From the NCBI GenBank assembly GCA_964517265.1, contig CAZFBS010000073.1, forward strand, positions 1 to 8,990: a stretch of 8,990 bases of DNA, in the 5' to 3' direction. This DNA is from REEP01 sp964517265 (GTDB lineage Bacteria > Pseudomonadota > Alphaproteobacteria > Rhodospirillales > Defluviicoccaceae). Below, in pieces: positions 1-7,287 of the stretch. A program made the position numbers and the translations under genes. A model generated the notes under the pieces. The model made no database searches. It saw nothing but the letters and a program-made list of their open reading frames with translations, and was not told where the DNA came from. The stretch's first letter is position 1. Every line of letters begins with the position of its first letter.

Positions 1-43
1 AACTCCTCGCTCCGCCACAGCGAGTCAGACAGCAGCGACTTTG

Positions 44-367
44 TCAACGGGCTGTCATGAGCCGCTGGCGGACCGGGCCTTCCGCCTCGAGCTTGCCGAT
101 CTCGGCATTCTGCCGCTCCAGAAGAGCCTTTATTAGTGGTGCTGCGTTCGGCCGCAGGTTCTGCTCCGCGAGCGCACGCTGGCGGCTGAACGCCTTGCGG
201 TCCCGTCCGAACAGGACATAGATGAGCAGACCGAGACCGGGCAGGCCCAGGAGCAGCAGCATCCAGGCGAAGGTTGCCTGGGGGCGCCTGTTCTTCAGGA
301 CGATGTAGACGCCCGTGAACAGCGCGTAGGTCGCGAAGAGCCAACCGAGAATGGCCGTCGAGGTCAT
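44..367 (-). CDS. Cardiolipin synthase-like N-terminal domain (PLDc_N), probably truncated
   Basis: The 107-residue product has two hydrophobic helices (about residues 5-24 and 35-54). They are separated by a basic loop with NRRPQATFAW and followed by LFGRDRKAFSRQR. This is the classic PLDc_N layout found at the start of bacterial cardiolipin synthases, inner-membrane enzymes that join phosphatidylglycerol molecules. Full-length family members are about 480-530 residues with two HKD phospholipase-D motifs, and none can be seen here. The frame ends in TGA at 44-46, soon after the PVRQRLM region, where homologues run on towards the catalytic domain. The other reading frame stays open to the window edge (DSPLTKSLLSDSLWRSEE), so a frameshift or a sequencing error is possible. 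The ATG at 365-367 has a purine-rich GAGAGGGA about 13 bases upstream, which is rather far. The gene is divergent from the YihY gene. The domain call is firm. Whether the gene is broken or a genuine short protein cannot be settled at this edge. Confidence 0.75.
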   Translation of the reverse strand: MTSTAILGWLFATYALFTGVYIVLKNRRPQATFAWMLLLLGLPGLGLLIYVLFGRDRKAFSRQRALAEQNLRPNAAPLIKALLERQNAEIGKLEAEGPVRQRLMTAR

Positions 368-573
368 CCTGTTGTCACTGTCCCTCTCCGGATCCCACCC
401 GTTTGCAATTCCCGACGAACCATATCACGCGGTGGCGCTCGCAATCTGACGAATGTATCGATCGGAGCTGCGATATGCCGTCGCGACCTCCGCCATCGTC
501 AAGGGGGCAGCCTTTCGCGGCGGACCTGGAGCAGCGAGCAAACAGCAGACCCCTCACGTTCCTTCGGAGCCTG

Positions 574-600
574 TTGACACTCGGAAGGGGAGGCCATAGC
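574..600 (+). promoter_or_regulatory. Candidate promoter of the YihY-family gene
   Basis: A perfect TTGACA -35 element lies at 574-579. A weak -10-like CATAGC lies at 595-600 after a 15-base spacer, which is short. This falls inside the 282-base divergent spacer (368-649), about 50 bases before the start codon. The -35 match is seen directly. Its use as a promoter is inference. Confidence 0.3.
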
Positions 601-649
601 ACCGAGGGCGGAGTGGGAAGGCGGGCCAGCAGTTCCAGGGGAGTCTATA

Positions 650-1549
650 ATGATGGACGGCGCACGGGCAAAGCAGTTCCTTGTTGATCTTTACCAGGAG
701 ATCACCGATGACAACCTCTTCAACGGCGCCGCCGCGCTCGGCTTCTACCTGACGCTGGCGATCTTCCCGGCGCTCATCGTCCTGATGAGCATCATTCCTT
801 ACCTGCCGATCGCGCAGGTTGACCAAGCAATCATGGACCTGCTTGGGCAGGCGCTGCCGCCTGAGGCCGCCGGCATGGTCCAGGGAGTGGTCAACGAGGT
901 CACTCGGGAGCAGCGCGGCGGCTTGTTGTCGTTAGGCCTGTTGGCGACCGTTTGGGCAGCCTCCGCGGGCATGTATGCGATCATGCAGCACCTCAACATT
1001 ACCTATGACGTCAAGGAGGCCCGTAACTTCGTCCGGGCTCGCGCGACGGCACTGGCCTTGAGTCTGCTGTTTGGGTTCCTGGTGATCGGGGCGTTCTCGC
1101 TGGTCGTGCTGGGCGGTATGCTGCAGGACTGGATCGGCAGCCGCTACGGTTTCAGCACCGCGCTGCTCACGTTCTTTGCCGTGTTTCGCTGGGTGGTGAT
1201 CGTGCTGGCGCTGCTGCTGGGATTCGCGCTGATCTATCGCTACGCTCCCAACGTTGAGCAGAAGTTCAAGTTCATCACGCCAGGCAGCGTGATCGGCGTT
1301 GTTCTGTTAATTCTGGCCTCGCTGGGGTTCTCCTTCTACACCAGCAACTTCGGTGAGTACGACGCGACCTATGGCAGCATCGGCGCGGTGATCATTCTGA
1401 TGCTATGGTTGTACATTGCCGGTTTCGTGATCCTTCTCGGCTCTGAAATCAATGCGCTGGCCGAACATTACAGTGCGGAAGGCAAACAAAAGGGCGAGAA
1501 GAGGGAAGGCGAGAAGCGGGGCGAGCCAAGTGCCTTGCCGAAACGCTGA
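650..1549 (+). CDS. YihY/virulence factor BrkB family membrane protein
   Basis: This 299-residue integral membrane protein has about six hydrophobic segments: residues 27-52, 92-113, 132-156, 172-200, 212-232 and 242-266. Family hallmarks are the N-terminal NGAAALGFYLTLAIFPAL, the TVWAASAGMYAIMQHLNITY region, and the C-terminal ITPGS, ATYGSIGAVIILMLWLY and LLGSEINALAEH. The family was once annotated as ribonuclease BN or as the Bordetella BrkB factor. Its biochemical role is still unsettled, and RNase BN activity belongs to another protein. Length is typical. The start at 650 is supported by AGGGGAG (637-643) six bases upstream; a second ATG follows at once (653). The last 30 residues are a soluble Lys/Glu/Arg-rich tail. 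The gene stands alone between a divergent neighbour and a long spacer, so it is probably its own transcription unit. Confidence 0.9.
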   Translation: MMDGARAKQFLVDLYQEITDDNLFNGAAALGFYLTLAIFPALIVLMSIIPYLPIAQVDQAIMDLLGQALPPEAAGMVQGVVNEVTREQRGGLLSLGLLATVWAASAGMYAIMQHLNITYDVKEARNFVRARATALALSLLFGFLVIGAFSLVVLGGMLQDWIGSRYGFSTALLTFFAVFRWVVIVLALLLGFALIYRYAPNVEQKFKFITPGSVIGVVLLILASLGFSFYTSNFGEYDATYGSIGAVIILMLWLYIAGFVILLGSEINALAEHYSAEGKQKGEKREGEKRGEPSALPKR

Positions 1550-1650
1550 AGCCGGCGGCCGATCCTCGCATTGGCATCGGGGGCAAGGTGTACAGCCTCG
1601 TCGGCAATCGCACGATCTGTGCGGTCGCGGACCAGGTTCGTCCAAAACCG

Positions 1651-1706
1651 ACATTCGTTCACATTCGCTCTTGACGTCTGTAACGTTCGTTATGATCTTG
1701 TAAATT
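1651..1706 (+). promoter_or_regulatory. Candidate promoter/operator region upstream of dld
   Basis: Two adjacent 10-base copies (ACATTCGTTC 1651-1660 and ACATTCGCTC 1661-1670) run straight into TTGACG (1671-1676), a good -35 match. A palindrome AACG-TT-CGTT (1682-1691) and TATGAT (1691-1696) follow. TATGAT is a good -10 sequence, but only 14 bases separate it from TTGACG, so the pair is not a standard promoter as it stands. This is the most promoter-like stretch in the 286-base spacer between the YihY gene and dld. A regulator could bind the repeats or the palindrome, but no match to the known LldR operator is visible. Confidence 0.3.
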
Positions 1707-1804
1707 CGATCTATTAGCGGAGCCGAACCCTCCGATCCGGTCGCAAAAGTAAGAATGAACGCAGCGGCCGCGTGAGCGCCATTAAGCGTTCCGGAAATCA
1801 ACGA

Positions 1805-1828
1805 CCCGGACTATCCGGGCAGGGAGGA
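1805..1828 (+). promoter_or_regulatory. Hairpin abutting the dld ribosome-binding site
   Basis: CCCGGA (1805-1810) and TCCGGG (1814-1819) form a perfect 6-bp stem with a 3-base loop. It ends one base before a strong Shine-Dalgarno site, AGGGAGGA (1821-1828), which is seven bases before the ATG at 1836. The ribosome-binding site itself stays unpaired. The site fixes the start codon. A role of the hairpin in mRNA stability or translation is inference. Confidence 0.4.
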
Positions 1829-1835
1829 TTCGCTG

Positions 1836-4727
1836 ATGGCGCAGGCACTCGCGCAGCCGAAGACGAACGTCGATTTTTCCCCCCTGTCACCCCATGAGGC
1901 TTTGATCGAGGATCTCTCGGGCGTGCTTCCCACGAGCCGCATCATCCGCGATTCCTTGCGCAAGCTGGCCTATGGGACCGACGCCAGCTTCTATCGGCTG
2001 ATCCCCGAAGTGGTGGTAATCGCCGACACCGAAGACGAGGTGCGCGCCCTGCTCGCCTTGTGCGATCGATACGGCACGCCCGTAACCTTTCGCGCTGCCG
2101 GCACCAGTCTGTCCGGGCAGGCCGTGTCCGACTCGGTACTGTGCGTCCTCGGCGACGGCTGGAAGGGCATCGAGATCGCCGCCGACGCTGCCACCATTCG
2201 CCTGAAGCCAGGGGTTCTGGGTGCAGTCGCCAACAGACGGCTGGCGCCGCTCGGGCGCAAGATCGGCCCCGATCCGGCGTCCATTGACGCGTGCAAGATC
2301 GGCGGTATCGCCGCCAACAACGCTTCGGGAATGTGCTGTGGCACCGCGCAGAACAGCTACAACACGCTCGCGTCGATGCGGATCGTTCTTGCCGACGGCG
2401 CCGTCGTCGATACCGGCGATGACGCCAGCCGCAACGCTTTTCGGGCTTCGCATGGCGATTTTCTGCGACGGCTGGAGGCGTTGGCTGAGTCCACCCGGCG
2501 TGATCCCGAGCTGGCCGAACGCATCCGGCGCAAGTTCAAGATCAAGAACACCACCGGCTATAGCCTCAATGCCTTGGTCGATTTCACCGATCCGTTCGAG
2601 ATCATGGAACACCTGATGATCGGCTCAGAGGGCACCCTCGGCTTCATCTCCGAGATTACCTATCGCACGGTACCGGACCACGCCCACAAGGCGAGCGCGC
2701 TGGCCCTGTTCCCTACGCTGGTCGATGCCTGCGAGGCCGTGATCCGCCTCAAACAAACGCCTGTCGAGGCGGTCGAGCTGATGGACCGCGCGAGCATCCG
2801 CTCGGTCGAGGACAAGGCCGGCATGCCTGCGTTCATCCGTGGCCTTGCCGAGGGTGCGACGGCGCTCCTGATCGAAACCCGCGCCGAAAGCGCGGCCGCG
2901 CTTGATGCCCGCATCGCCACCATCACCGCTGCGCTGGACGATCTACCAAAGCTGTTTCCGGTGGAGTTCAGCATCGATCCGGTGGTGTTCGGCACCTATT
3001 GGAACATCCGCAAGGGCCTGTTTCCTTCCGTCGGCGCCATGCGCAACATCGGCACCACCGTCATCATCGAGGATATCGCCTTCCCCATCGAAAATCTTGC
3101 TGCGGCCACGGCCGAGCTGCAGGGCTTGTTCGAGGCGTATGGCTATACCGAGGCGATCACCTTCGGCCATGCGCTCGAGGGCAACCTTCACTTCGTCATC
3201 ACCCCTGATTTTGGCAATCCCGCCGAACTGGACCGGTATGCCCGGTTCATGGATGCCGTCGCCGAGATGGTTGCCGGCCGTTATCAAGGCTCGCTCAAGG
3301 CAGAACATGGCACCGGGCGCAACATGGCGCCGTTCGTCGAGCAGGAATGGGGAGCGCAAGCCTACCAGTTGATGCGCAACATCAAGGCGCTGTTCGATCC
3401 GGACGGACTGCTCAACCCGGGTGTCATTCTCAACGACGATCCGCGTGTTCATTTAAAGAACTTGAAGCCTCTTCCGGCCGCCGATCCGCTGGTCGATGCC
3501 TGCATGGAATGCGGGTTCTGCGAGCGGATGTGTCCGTCGCAAGGAATGACCCTGACGCCACGCCAGCGCATCGTCGGCTGGCGTGAGATCTCCCGCCTCG
3601 GTGCCATCGGCGAGGAGGAGACGCGCAAGGAGATGCTCGATCTCTACGGCTACCAGGGTCTGGACACCTGCGCCACTTGCGGCCTGTGTGCCACCGCGTG
3701 TCCGGTCGGCATCGAAACCGGACTGCTCACCAAGAAACTGCGCGGCGAAGGCCGGGGCAACGTGGCGAAAAGCCTCGCCGGTTTTGCCGCCGGCCATTTC
3801 GCGGTCACCGCCGGAGCGACGAAGACGATGTTCCGTCTTGGCGATCTCGCTGCGCGCGCTGTCGGCGCCGAACGGCTGGAAGAGATTTCGCAGCGGCTCC
3901 GTAATTTCAGCGGCGGCCGGATGCCCGCTTGGTCGCGGGTGATGCCGACAGCGACCGCGTTCAAACCGCGGAGTGACACCCATATCGATGCCAAGACCGG
4001 CGGTCTCACCGACACGCGGGCGCCGGAGGTAGTCTACCTGCCGAGCTGCGTCTCGCGCACCATGGGTCCGCCGCGCGACGATGTCGAGCAGGAGGCGCTG
4101 CCGTCGAAGGTGGAAGGGCTTTTCAGAAAGGCCGGCTTTCGTATCGTCTATCCGCAGAATCTCGGCAATCTCTGCTGCGGCCAGCCCTTTGAGAGCAAGG
4201 GTCTGAGTGAGGCCGCCGATACCAAGGTCCGCGAAATGGAAGCGGCGCTGAAGGAGGCCAGCCGCGACGGCGCCCTTCCGATTGTCTGCGATACCAGCCC
4301 GTGCTCGTATCGACTGAAAAGCGCGTTGCCGGAACACCTGCGGCCGATGGACCTCGTCGAGTTCATCCATGATCGGATGATGGACCGCCTCGACTTCACC
4401 AAACGGAACGAAACGGTTGCCCTGCATGTCACGTGCAGCGGGCGCAAGATGGGCCTTGAGGGCAAGCTGAAGGCGCTCGGCCAAGCCTGCGCCGAAACGG
4501 CCATCATCCCGGAGAGCGTCGGCTGTTGTGGCTGGGCCGGTGACAAGGGCTGGACGACGCCGGAATTGAACGAGCATGCGCTAAGAGGTTTGAAGGACGA
4601 GTTGCCTGAGGGCTGCACTGCCGGCTATTCCCACAGCCGCACATGCGAAATCGGCCTGACCCTGCACGGGGATATTCCCTACCGATCGATTGTCTATCTC
4701 GTCGACCGCTGCACCACGCCGCGCTGA
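1836..4727 (+). CDS. dld: FAD/iron-sulfur D-lactate dehydrogenase (D-iLDH, GlcD-GlcF-like fusion)
   Basis: This 963-residue respiratory dehydrogenase should oxidise D-lactate to pyruvate at the cytoplasmic face of the membrane. The N-terminal half is a FAD-binding type 4 (VAO-fold) domain: RAAGTSLSGQ at 86-95, IGPDPAS at 143-149, IGGIAANNASG at 155-165 and GSEGTLG at 263-269. A FAD-linked oxidase C-terminal domain follows, with HALEGNLH (445-452), EHGTG (490-494) and NPG (527-529). Next come two ferredoxin-type 4Fe-4S motifs, Cys 556/559/562/566 and Cys 612/615/618/622. Two cysteine-rich CCG modules end the protein (Cys738 with CCG at 780-782; Cys867 with CCG at 897-899), as in GlcF and heterodisulfide reductases. 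Length and order match the Pseudomonas Dld of the lldP-lldD-dld operon (about 940 residues) better than YdiJ (about 1018). All expected cysteines are present. The downstream lactate permease supports lactate; glycolate or another 2-hydroxy acid remains possible. Confidence 0.88.
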   Translation: MAQALAQPKTNVDFSPLSPHEALIEDLSGVLPTSRIIRDSLRKLAYGTDASFYRLIPEVVVIADTEDEVRALLALCDRYGTPVTFRAAGTSLSGQAVSDSVLCVLGDGWKGIEIAADAATIRLKPGVLGAVANRRLAPLGRKIGPDPASIDACKIGGIAANNASGMCCGTAQNSYNTLASMRIVLADGAVVDTGDDASRNAFRASHGDFLRRLEALAESTRRDPELAERIRRKFKIKNTTGYSLNALVDFTDPFEIMEHLMIGSEGTLGFISEITYRTVPDHAHKASALALFPTLVDACEAVIRLKQTPVEAVELMDRASIRSVEDKAGMPAFIRGLAEGATALLIETRAESAAALDARIATITAALDDLPKLFPVEFSIDPVVFGTYWNIRKGLFPSVGAMRNIGTTVIIEDIAFPIENLAAATAELQGLFEAYGYTEAITFGHALEGNLHFVITPDFGNPAELDRYARFMDAVAEMVAGRYQGSLKAEHGTGRNMAPFVEQEWGAQAYQLMRNIKALFDPDGLLNPGVILNDDPRVHLKNLKPLPAADPLVDACMECGFCERMCPSQGMTLTPRQRIVGWREISRLGAIGEEETRKEMLDLYGYQGLDTCATCGLCATACPVGIETGLLTKKLRGEGRGNVAKSLAGFAAGHFAVTAGATKTMFRLGDLAARAVGAERLEEISQRLRNFSGGRMPAWSRVMPTATAFKPRSDTHIDAKTGGLTDTRAPEVVYLPSCVSRTMGPPRDDVEQEALPSKVEGLFRKAGFRIVYPQNLGNLCCGQPFESKGLSEAADTKVREMEAALKEASRDGALPIVCDTSPCSYRLKSALPEHLRPMDLVEFIHDRMMDRLDFTKRNETVALHVTCSGRKMGLEGKLKALGQACAETAIIPESVGCCGWAGDKGWTTPELNEHALRGLKDELPEGCTAGYSHSRTCEIGLTLHGDIPYRSIVYLVDRCTTPR

Positions 4728-4782
4728 TCCCAGCCGGCAATCTTGAAATGTCAATCTCACCGGTCCATGCGCCGGAACAGAA

Positions 4783-4801
4783 GCGGCGGAATTGAAGCCG
4801 C
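4783..4801 (+). promoter_or_regulatory. Small hairpin in the dld-lldP spacer
   Basis: GCGGC (4783-4787) pairs with GCCGC (4797-4801) around a 9-base loop. It lies in the 136-base spacer, and an A-rich AAAAAGGAAGG follows rather than a T run. It is therefore not a rho-independent terminator on this strand, and read-through from dld into lldP is expected. A role as an RNA-processing or stability element is speculative. Confidence 0.2.
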
Positions 4802-4822
4802 AAAAAGGAAGGTATGCCCTGA
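4802..4822 (+). promoter_or_regulatory. Decoy start: strong RBS plus ATG CCC TGA
   Basis: AAAAAGGAAGG (4802-4812) precedes ATG at 4814, which is followed by CCC and TGA (4820-4822), giving a two-codon reading frame. The block resembles the true lldP start 50 bases downstream: here GGTATGCCCTGAA, there AGATATGCCTGAA, with one extra C. The similarity and the minimal frame are seen directly. Ribosome loading here is inference. Confidence 0.3.
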
Positions 4823-4863
4823 ATCGCACCGATTGAAAGTACATCGACTGAAGGGGGGAAGAT

Positions 4864-6453
4864 ATGCCTGAAGCCTCGACGCTCGATTTCATCATGGCGG
4901 TCGCGCCGATCGTCATTCTCATTTATTTGATGGTCAAAAAGAACAGTTGGCCGTCCTATGTTGCGCTGCCGTTTGCGGCGCTGCTCGTCTACGGCGTTAA
5001 GCTGATCTATTTCGGCAGCGATCCCAATCTGACCAACGCGACTGTTATTGCCGGCCTGCTGACCGCGTTCACGCCGATTTTTATCATCTGGGGCGCGATC
5101 CTGTTGTTCAAGACCATGGAATACACCGGGGCGATGGATACGGTACGTATCTGGCTGAACAACATCAGTCCCAATCCGGTGGCGCAGCTGATGATCATCG
5201 GCTGGGCGTTTGCCTTCCTCATCGAGGGCGCCAGCGGCTTCGGCACCCCGGCGGCACTGGCGGCGCCGATTCTCATCGGCCTTGGCTTCGCTCCGGTTCC
5301 GGTTGCCTGTCTCGCCCTGGTGATGAACTCGGTTCCTGTCACCTTCGGCGCCGTCGGCACGCCGACTTGGTTCGGCTTGGGCCAACTCAACCTGCCGCAC
5401 GAGCAACTCCTCGATATCGGCTTCAAGTCGGCGATGATTCATGGCGTGGCGGCACTGATCATTCCGTTAATTGCCCTCTCCTTCGTCGTCAAATGGAGCG
5501 AGATCCGCGCCAATATTGTTTTCATTTATCTCAGCATCCTCAGTTGTGTCGTTCCCTATCTTGTCGTCGCTTACGTCAATTATGAGTTTCCCTCGCTCCT
5601 CGGCGGCATGATCGGCCTTGTCGCTTCGGCGTTCCTGGCGCACAGGAATATTGGCTTGGTGCCGGTCGAGGGCATCGTCGAGAGACCGGAGATGAAGGGA
5701 TTGGTGAAAGCCCTGTTTCCGATCTGGGGAACGGTTCTTGTCCTGATCCTGACGCGGATCCCGGAATTGGGTCTGAAGGGCCTGTTGAACACAACGACGC
5801 CGCTGTTTTCCGCCAGCCTCGGCTCGCTCGGCGACTTCGCCCTGACCAGGGCGCTGATTATCCAGTTGACCGATATTTTCGGCACCACCGCGTCCTGGCA
5901 GTTTGCCACTCTCTATATCCCGGCGTTCATTCCATTCTTTCTCGTGTCCGGCCTCTCTTTTCTCCTGTTCCGCGCCTCCGGAGGCACCGCCTGGGCCGCC
6001 TGGAGCGAAACGTACGGCCGGATGATCCGGCCGATCCAGGCCTTGCTGGCGGCGCTGGTGATGGTCGGTCTGATGCGTGCTGGCGGCGCCGAATCGCCGG
6101 TCATCGTCATCGGCCAGTATTTTGCCGGGGGGTTCGGCACCTCGTGGACCTATGTCGCCTCCTACCTCGGCGCCATCGGTGCGTTTTTTTCCGGCTCCAA
6201 CACCGTCTCCAACCTGATCTTTTCCGGCATTCAACAGTCCATCGCCGAATCCGCTGGCCTTAATGTCAATGTGATTTTGGCGCTGCAATCGGTCGGCGGC
6301 GCGATGGGCAACATGGTATGCATCAACAACGTGGTCGCCGTGTGCTCCATCCTCGGCGTTCTGAACAAGGAAGGCTTCATCATCACCCGAACCGTGATCC
6401 CGATGCTGATCTACGGTGTCATCGCCGGCATCATGGCTATCTTCCTCGCTTAG
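4864..6453 (+). CDS. lldP: L-lactate permease family transporter (LldP)
   Basis: This 529-residue, highly hydrophobic polytopic inner-membrane protein belongs to the LctP/LldP family (E. coli LldP is 551 residues). The family imports L-lactate, D-lactate and glycolate with protons. Family signatures are FLIEGASGFGTPAALAAP (E121-G122 and G125-F126-G127), NSVPVTFGAVGTPTWFGLG (from N155), FFSGSNTVSNLIFSG (S443-G444-S445-N446) and GGAMGNMVCINNVVAVCSILG near the C-terminus. The reading frame is intact and ends with a hydrophobic helix. AAGGGGGGA (4851-4859) four bases before ATG 4864 fixes the start. It lies 136 bases after dld on the same strand with no visible terminator between, so co-transcription is likely. 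The pairing makes this a lactate or 2-hydroxyacid uptake and oxidation cassette. Substrate range cannot be read from sequence. Confidence 0.93.
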   Translation: MPEASTLDFIMAVAPIVILIYLMVKKNSWPSYVALPFAALLVYGVKLIYFGSDPNLTNATVIAGLLTAFTPIFIIWGAILLFKTMEYTGAMDTVRIWLNNISPNPVAQLMIIGWAFAFLIEGASGFGTPAALAAPILIGLGFAPVPVACLALVMNSVPVTFGAVGTPTWFGLGQLNLPHEQLLDIGFKSAMIHGVAALIIPLIALSFVVKWSEIRANIVFIYLSILSCVVPYLVVAYVNYEFPSLLGGMIGLVASAFLAHRNIGLVPVEGIVERPEMKGLVKALFPIWGTVLVLILTRIPELGLKGLLNTTTPLFSASLGSLGDFALTRALIIQLTDIFGTTASWQFATLYIPAFIPFFLVSGLSFLLFRASGGTAWAAWSETYGRMIRPIQALLAALVMVGLMRAGGAESPVIVIGQYFAGGFGTSWTYVASYLGAIGAFFSGSNTVSNLIFSGIQQSIAESAGLNVNVILALQSVGGAMGNMVCINNVVAVCSILGVLNKEGFIITRTVIPMLIYGVIAGIMAIFLA

Positions 6454-6616
6454 CCGGCCGCCGATACCGGTCCTGCTGCCGAGCCCTTCTCCTTTGGGCG
6501 CGGCGGCGTAAATCGAGTGGCGGTCGCTTTGCCAATGGGGATTCGCGACGTGTACGAACTCGGCGTTCCAACGTCACGTTCCACCGGCGTTAGGGTCCCG
6601 CTTGTGAGGAGGGCCT

Positions 6617-6644
6617 ATTGCTGAGAAGCATGAACCCGCCGTCT
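6617..6644 (+). repeat. Imperfect dispersed repeat, copy 1
   Basis: These 28 bases begin ATTGCTGAGAAGC and match 8907-8934 at 24 positions in the same orientation. Read in one frame, the two copies give IAEKHEPAV and IAQKRDPAA, similar but not identical. The changes are not concentrated at third codon positions, so a coding origin is unproven. Confidence 0.4.
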
Positions 6645-6685
6645 CTACCTTCCGGCGCGCCCCCAGCGATGGCTGGAACCGAATA

Positions 6686-6726
6686 ATGGCGGGCGTTCCC
6701 GTTTCGCCATAACGCTTCAAAACGGG
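6686..6726 (+). promoter_or_regulatory. Two mutually exclusive leader hairpins before trmO
   Basis: Hairpin A pairs ATGGCG (6686-6691) with CGCCAT (6705-6710). Hairpin B pairs CCCGTTT (6698-6704) with AAACGGG (6720-6726), a perfect 7-bp stem with a 15-base loop. B's left arm lies in A's loop and A's right arm lies in B's loop, so they can form a switch or a pseudoknot. No T run follows B, so it is not a standard terminator. They sit 55-95 bases before the TTG start. Confidence 0.35.
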
Positions 6727-6780
6727 GTGGCAAATTCGCGCACGCAGGAAAGCATAAAAGCATCTTGAAAGGATCCTACG

Positions 6781-7287
6781 TTGACAGAGTACGTTTTCAA
6801 CACCATCGGCGTTGTCCGATCGCCGTTCAGGCAAGGGGAGAGCACGCCCATCCAGCCGACCGCTGGCGCCGACATCGTCGGTAGCGTGGTTGTCAACGAG
6901 CCGTTGGTCCCGGGGCTGCTGGATATCGACGGTTTCTCCCACGTTTTCCTCATTTATGCTTTCCATTGCATTAAAGAGGTGCGCCTACGCGTCAAGCCAT
7001 ATCTGGACAACGAGGAACACGGCGTCTTTGCCACGCGCGCGCCCTGCCGACCCAATCCGATTGGATTGTCGCTGGTGCAATTGCTTCGCCGCGACGGCAA
7101 CGTGCTGCACATCGCCGGGATCGATGTTCTCGACGGCACACCGCTGCTCGATATCAAGCCCTATATTCCGCAGTTGAACCCCGTCGCGGATGTCAGCATT
7201 GGCTGGCTGACAGGGCGTACTGAAGGCTTCGCAGCCGCGCGCACTTCGGCTGCCTCCGAGGGCACCGGGTACGGCGCAAGACGATGA
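6781..7287 (+). CDS. TrmO/TsaA-family tRNA (N6-threonylcarbamoyladenosine37-N6)-methyltransferase
   Basis: This 168-residue protein belongs to the TsaA/YaeB (UPF0066, VirR) family. E. coli TrmO uses S-adenosylmethionine to methylate t6A at position 37 of threonine tRNA. Signatures are the N-terminal FNTIGVVRSPF, the DIDGFSHVFLIYAFH segment, the invariant TRAPCRPNPIGLS (T85 to S97) and DGTPLLDIKPYIP (from D118). Length fits the single-domain form (about 140-170 residues); E. coli TrmO is 235 with an extra C-terminal domain. The start is TTG at 6781, chosen because AAAGGA (6768-6773) lies seven bases upstream and the product then begins at the usual family position. The last 20 or so residues (Ala/Arg-rich, EGFAAARTS onward) look unconserved. 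The gene has no operon partner. In short homologues, methyltransferase activity on tRNA is presumed rather than shown. Confidence 0.88.
   Translation: MTEYVFNTIGVVRSPFRQGESTPIQPTAGADIVGSVVVNEPLVPGLLDIDGFSHVFLIYAFHCIKEVRLRVKPYLDNEEHGVFATRAPCRPNPIGLSLVQLLRRDGNVLHIAGIDVLDGTPLLDIKPYIPQLNPVADVSIGWLTGRTEGFAAARTSAASEGTGYGARR

Larger units (their letters stand above)
6454..6780 (+). other. 327-base spacer between lldP and the TrmO gene
   Basis: No intact gene is seen. After the lldP stop there is only a weak hairpin (GCCC/GGGC around CTTTGGGC near 6482-6498) without a T run, so no terminator can be called. The spacer holds a small palindrome AACGT-C-ACGTT (6570-6580), a repeat shared with 8907-8934, and two overlapping hairpins (6686-6726). 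An open frame without a start codon (6608-6712) covers the repeat; it may be a coding relic or chance. Confidence 0.5.

Noticed and set aside
403..687. Plus-strand frame across the divergent spacer
   Set aside because: It overlaps the YihY start in another frame, has no good ribosome-binding site and is Arg/Ser-rich. The spacer is better explained as promoter DNA.
1452..1703. Open frame overlapping the end of the YihY gene
   Set aside because: Most of it is a shifted reading of the Lys/Glu-rich tail and the spacer, with no start signal.
1887..2612. Long minus-strand open frame opposite dld
   Set aside because: It lies wholly inside a confident gene. GC-rich genes routinely give long antisense frames, and the product has no domain pattern.
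3453..4577. 374-codon minus-strand open frame opposite dld
   Set aside because: Length comes from GC-rich codon bias of the sense gene; the translation is Arg/Ala-rich without motifs. The sense frame has all expected cysteine motifs.
4504..5442. Minus-strand frame spanning the dld-lldP junction
   Set aside because: It is antisense to two confident genes, and the product is low-complexity Arg/Asp/Gln-rich.
5467..6288. Minus-strand frame opposite lldP
   Set aside because: It is a hydrophilic mirror of a membrane-protein gene with no family resemblance.
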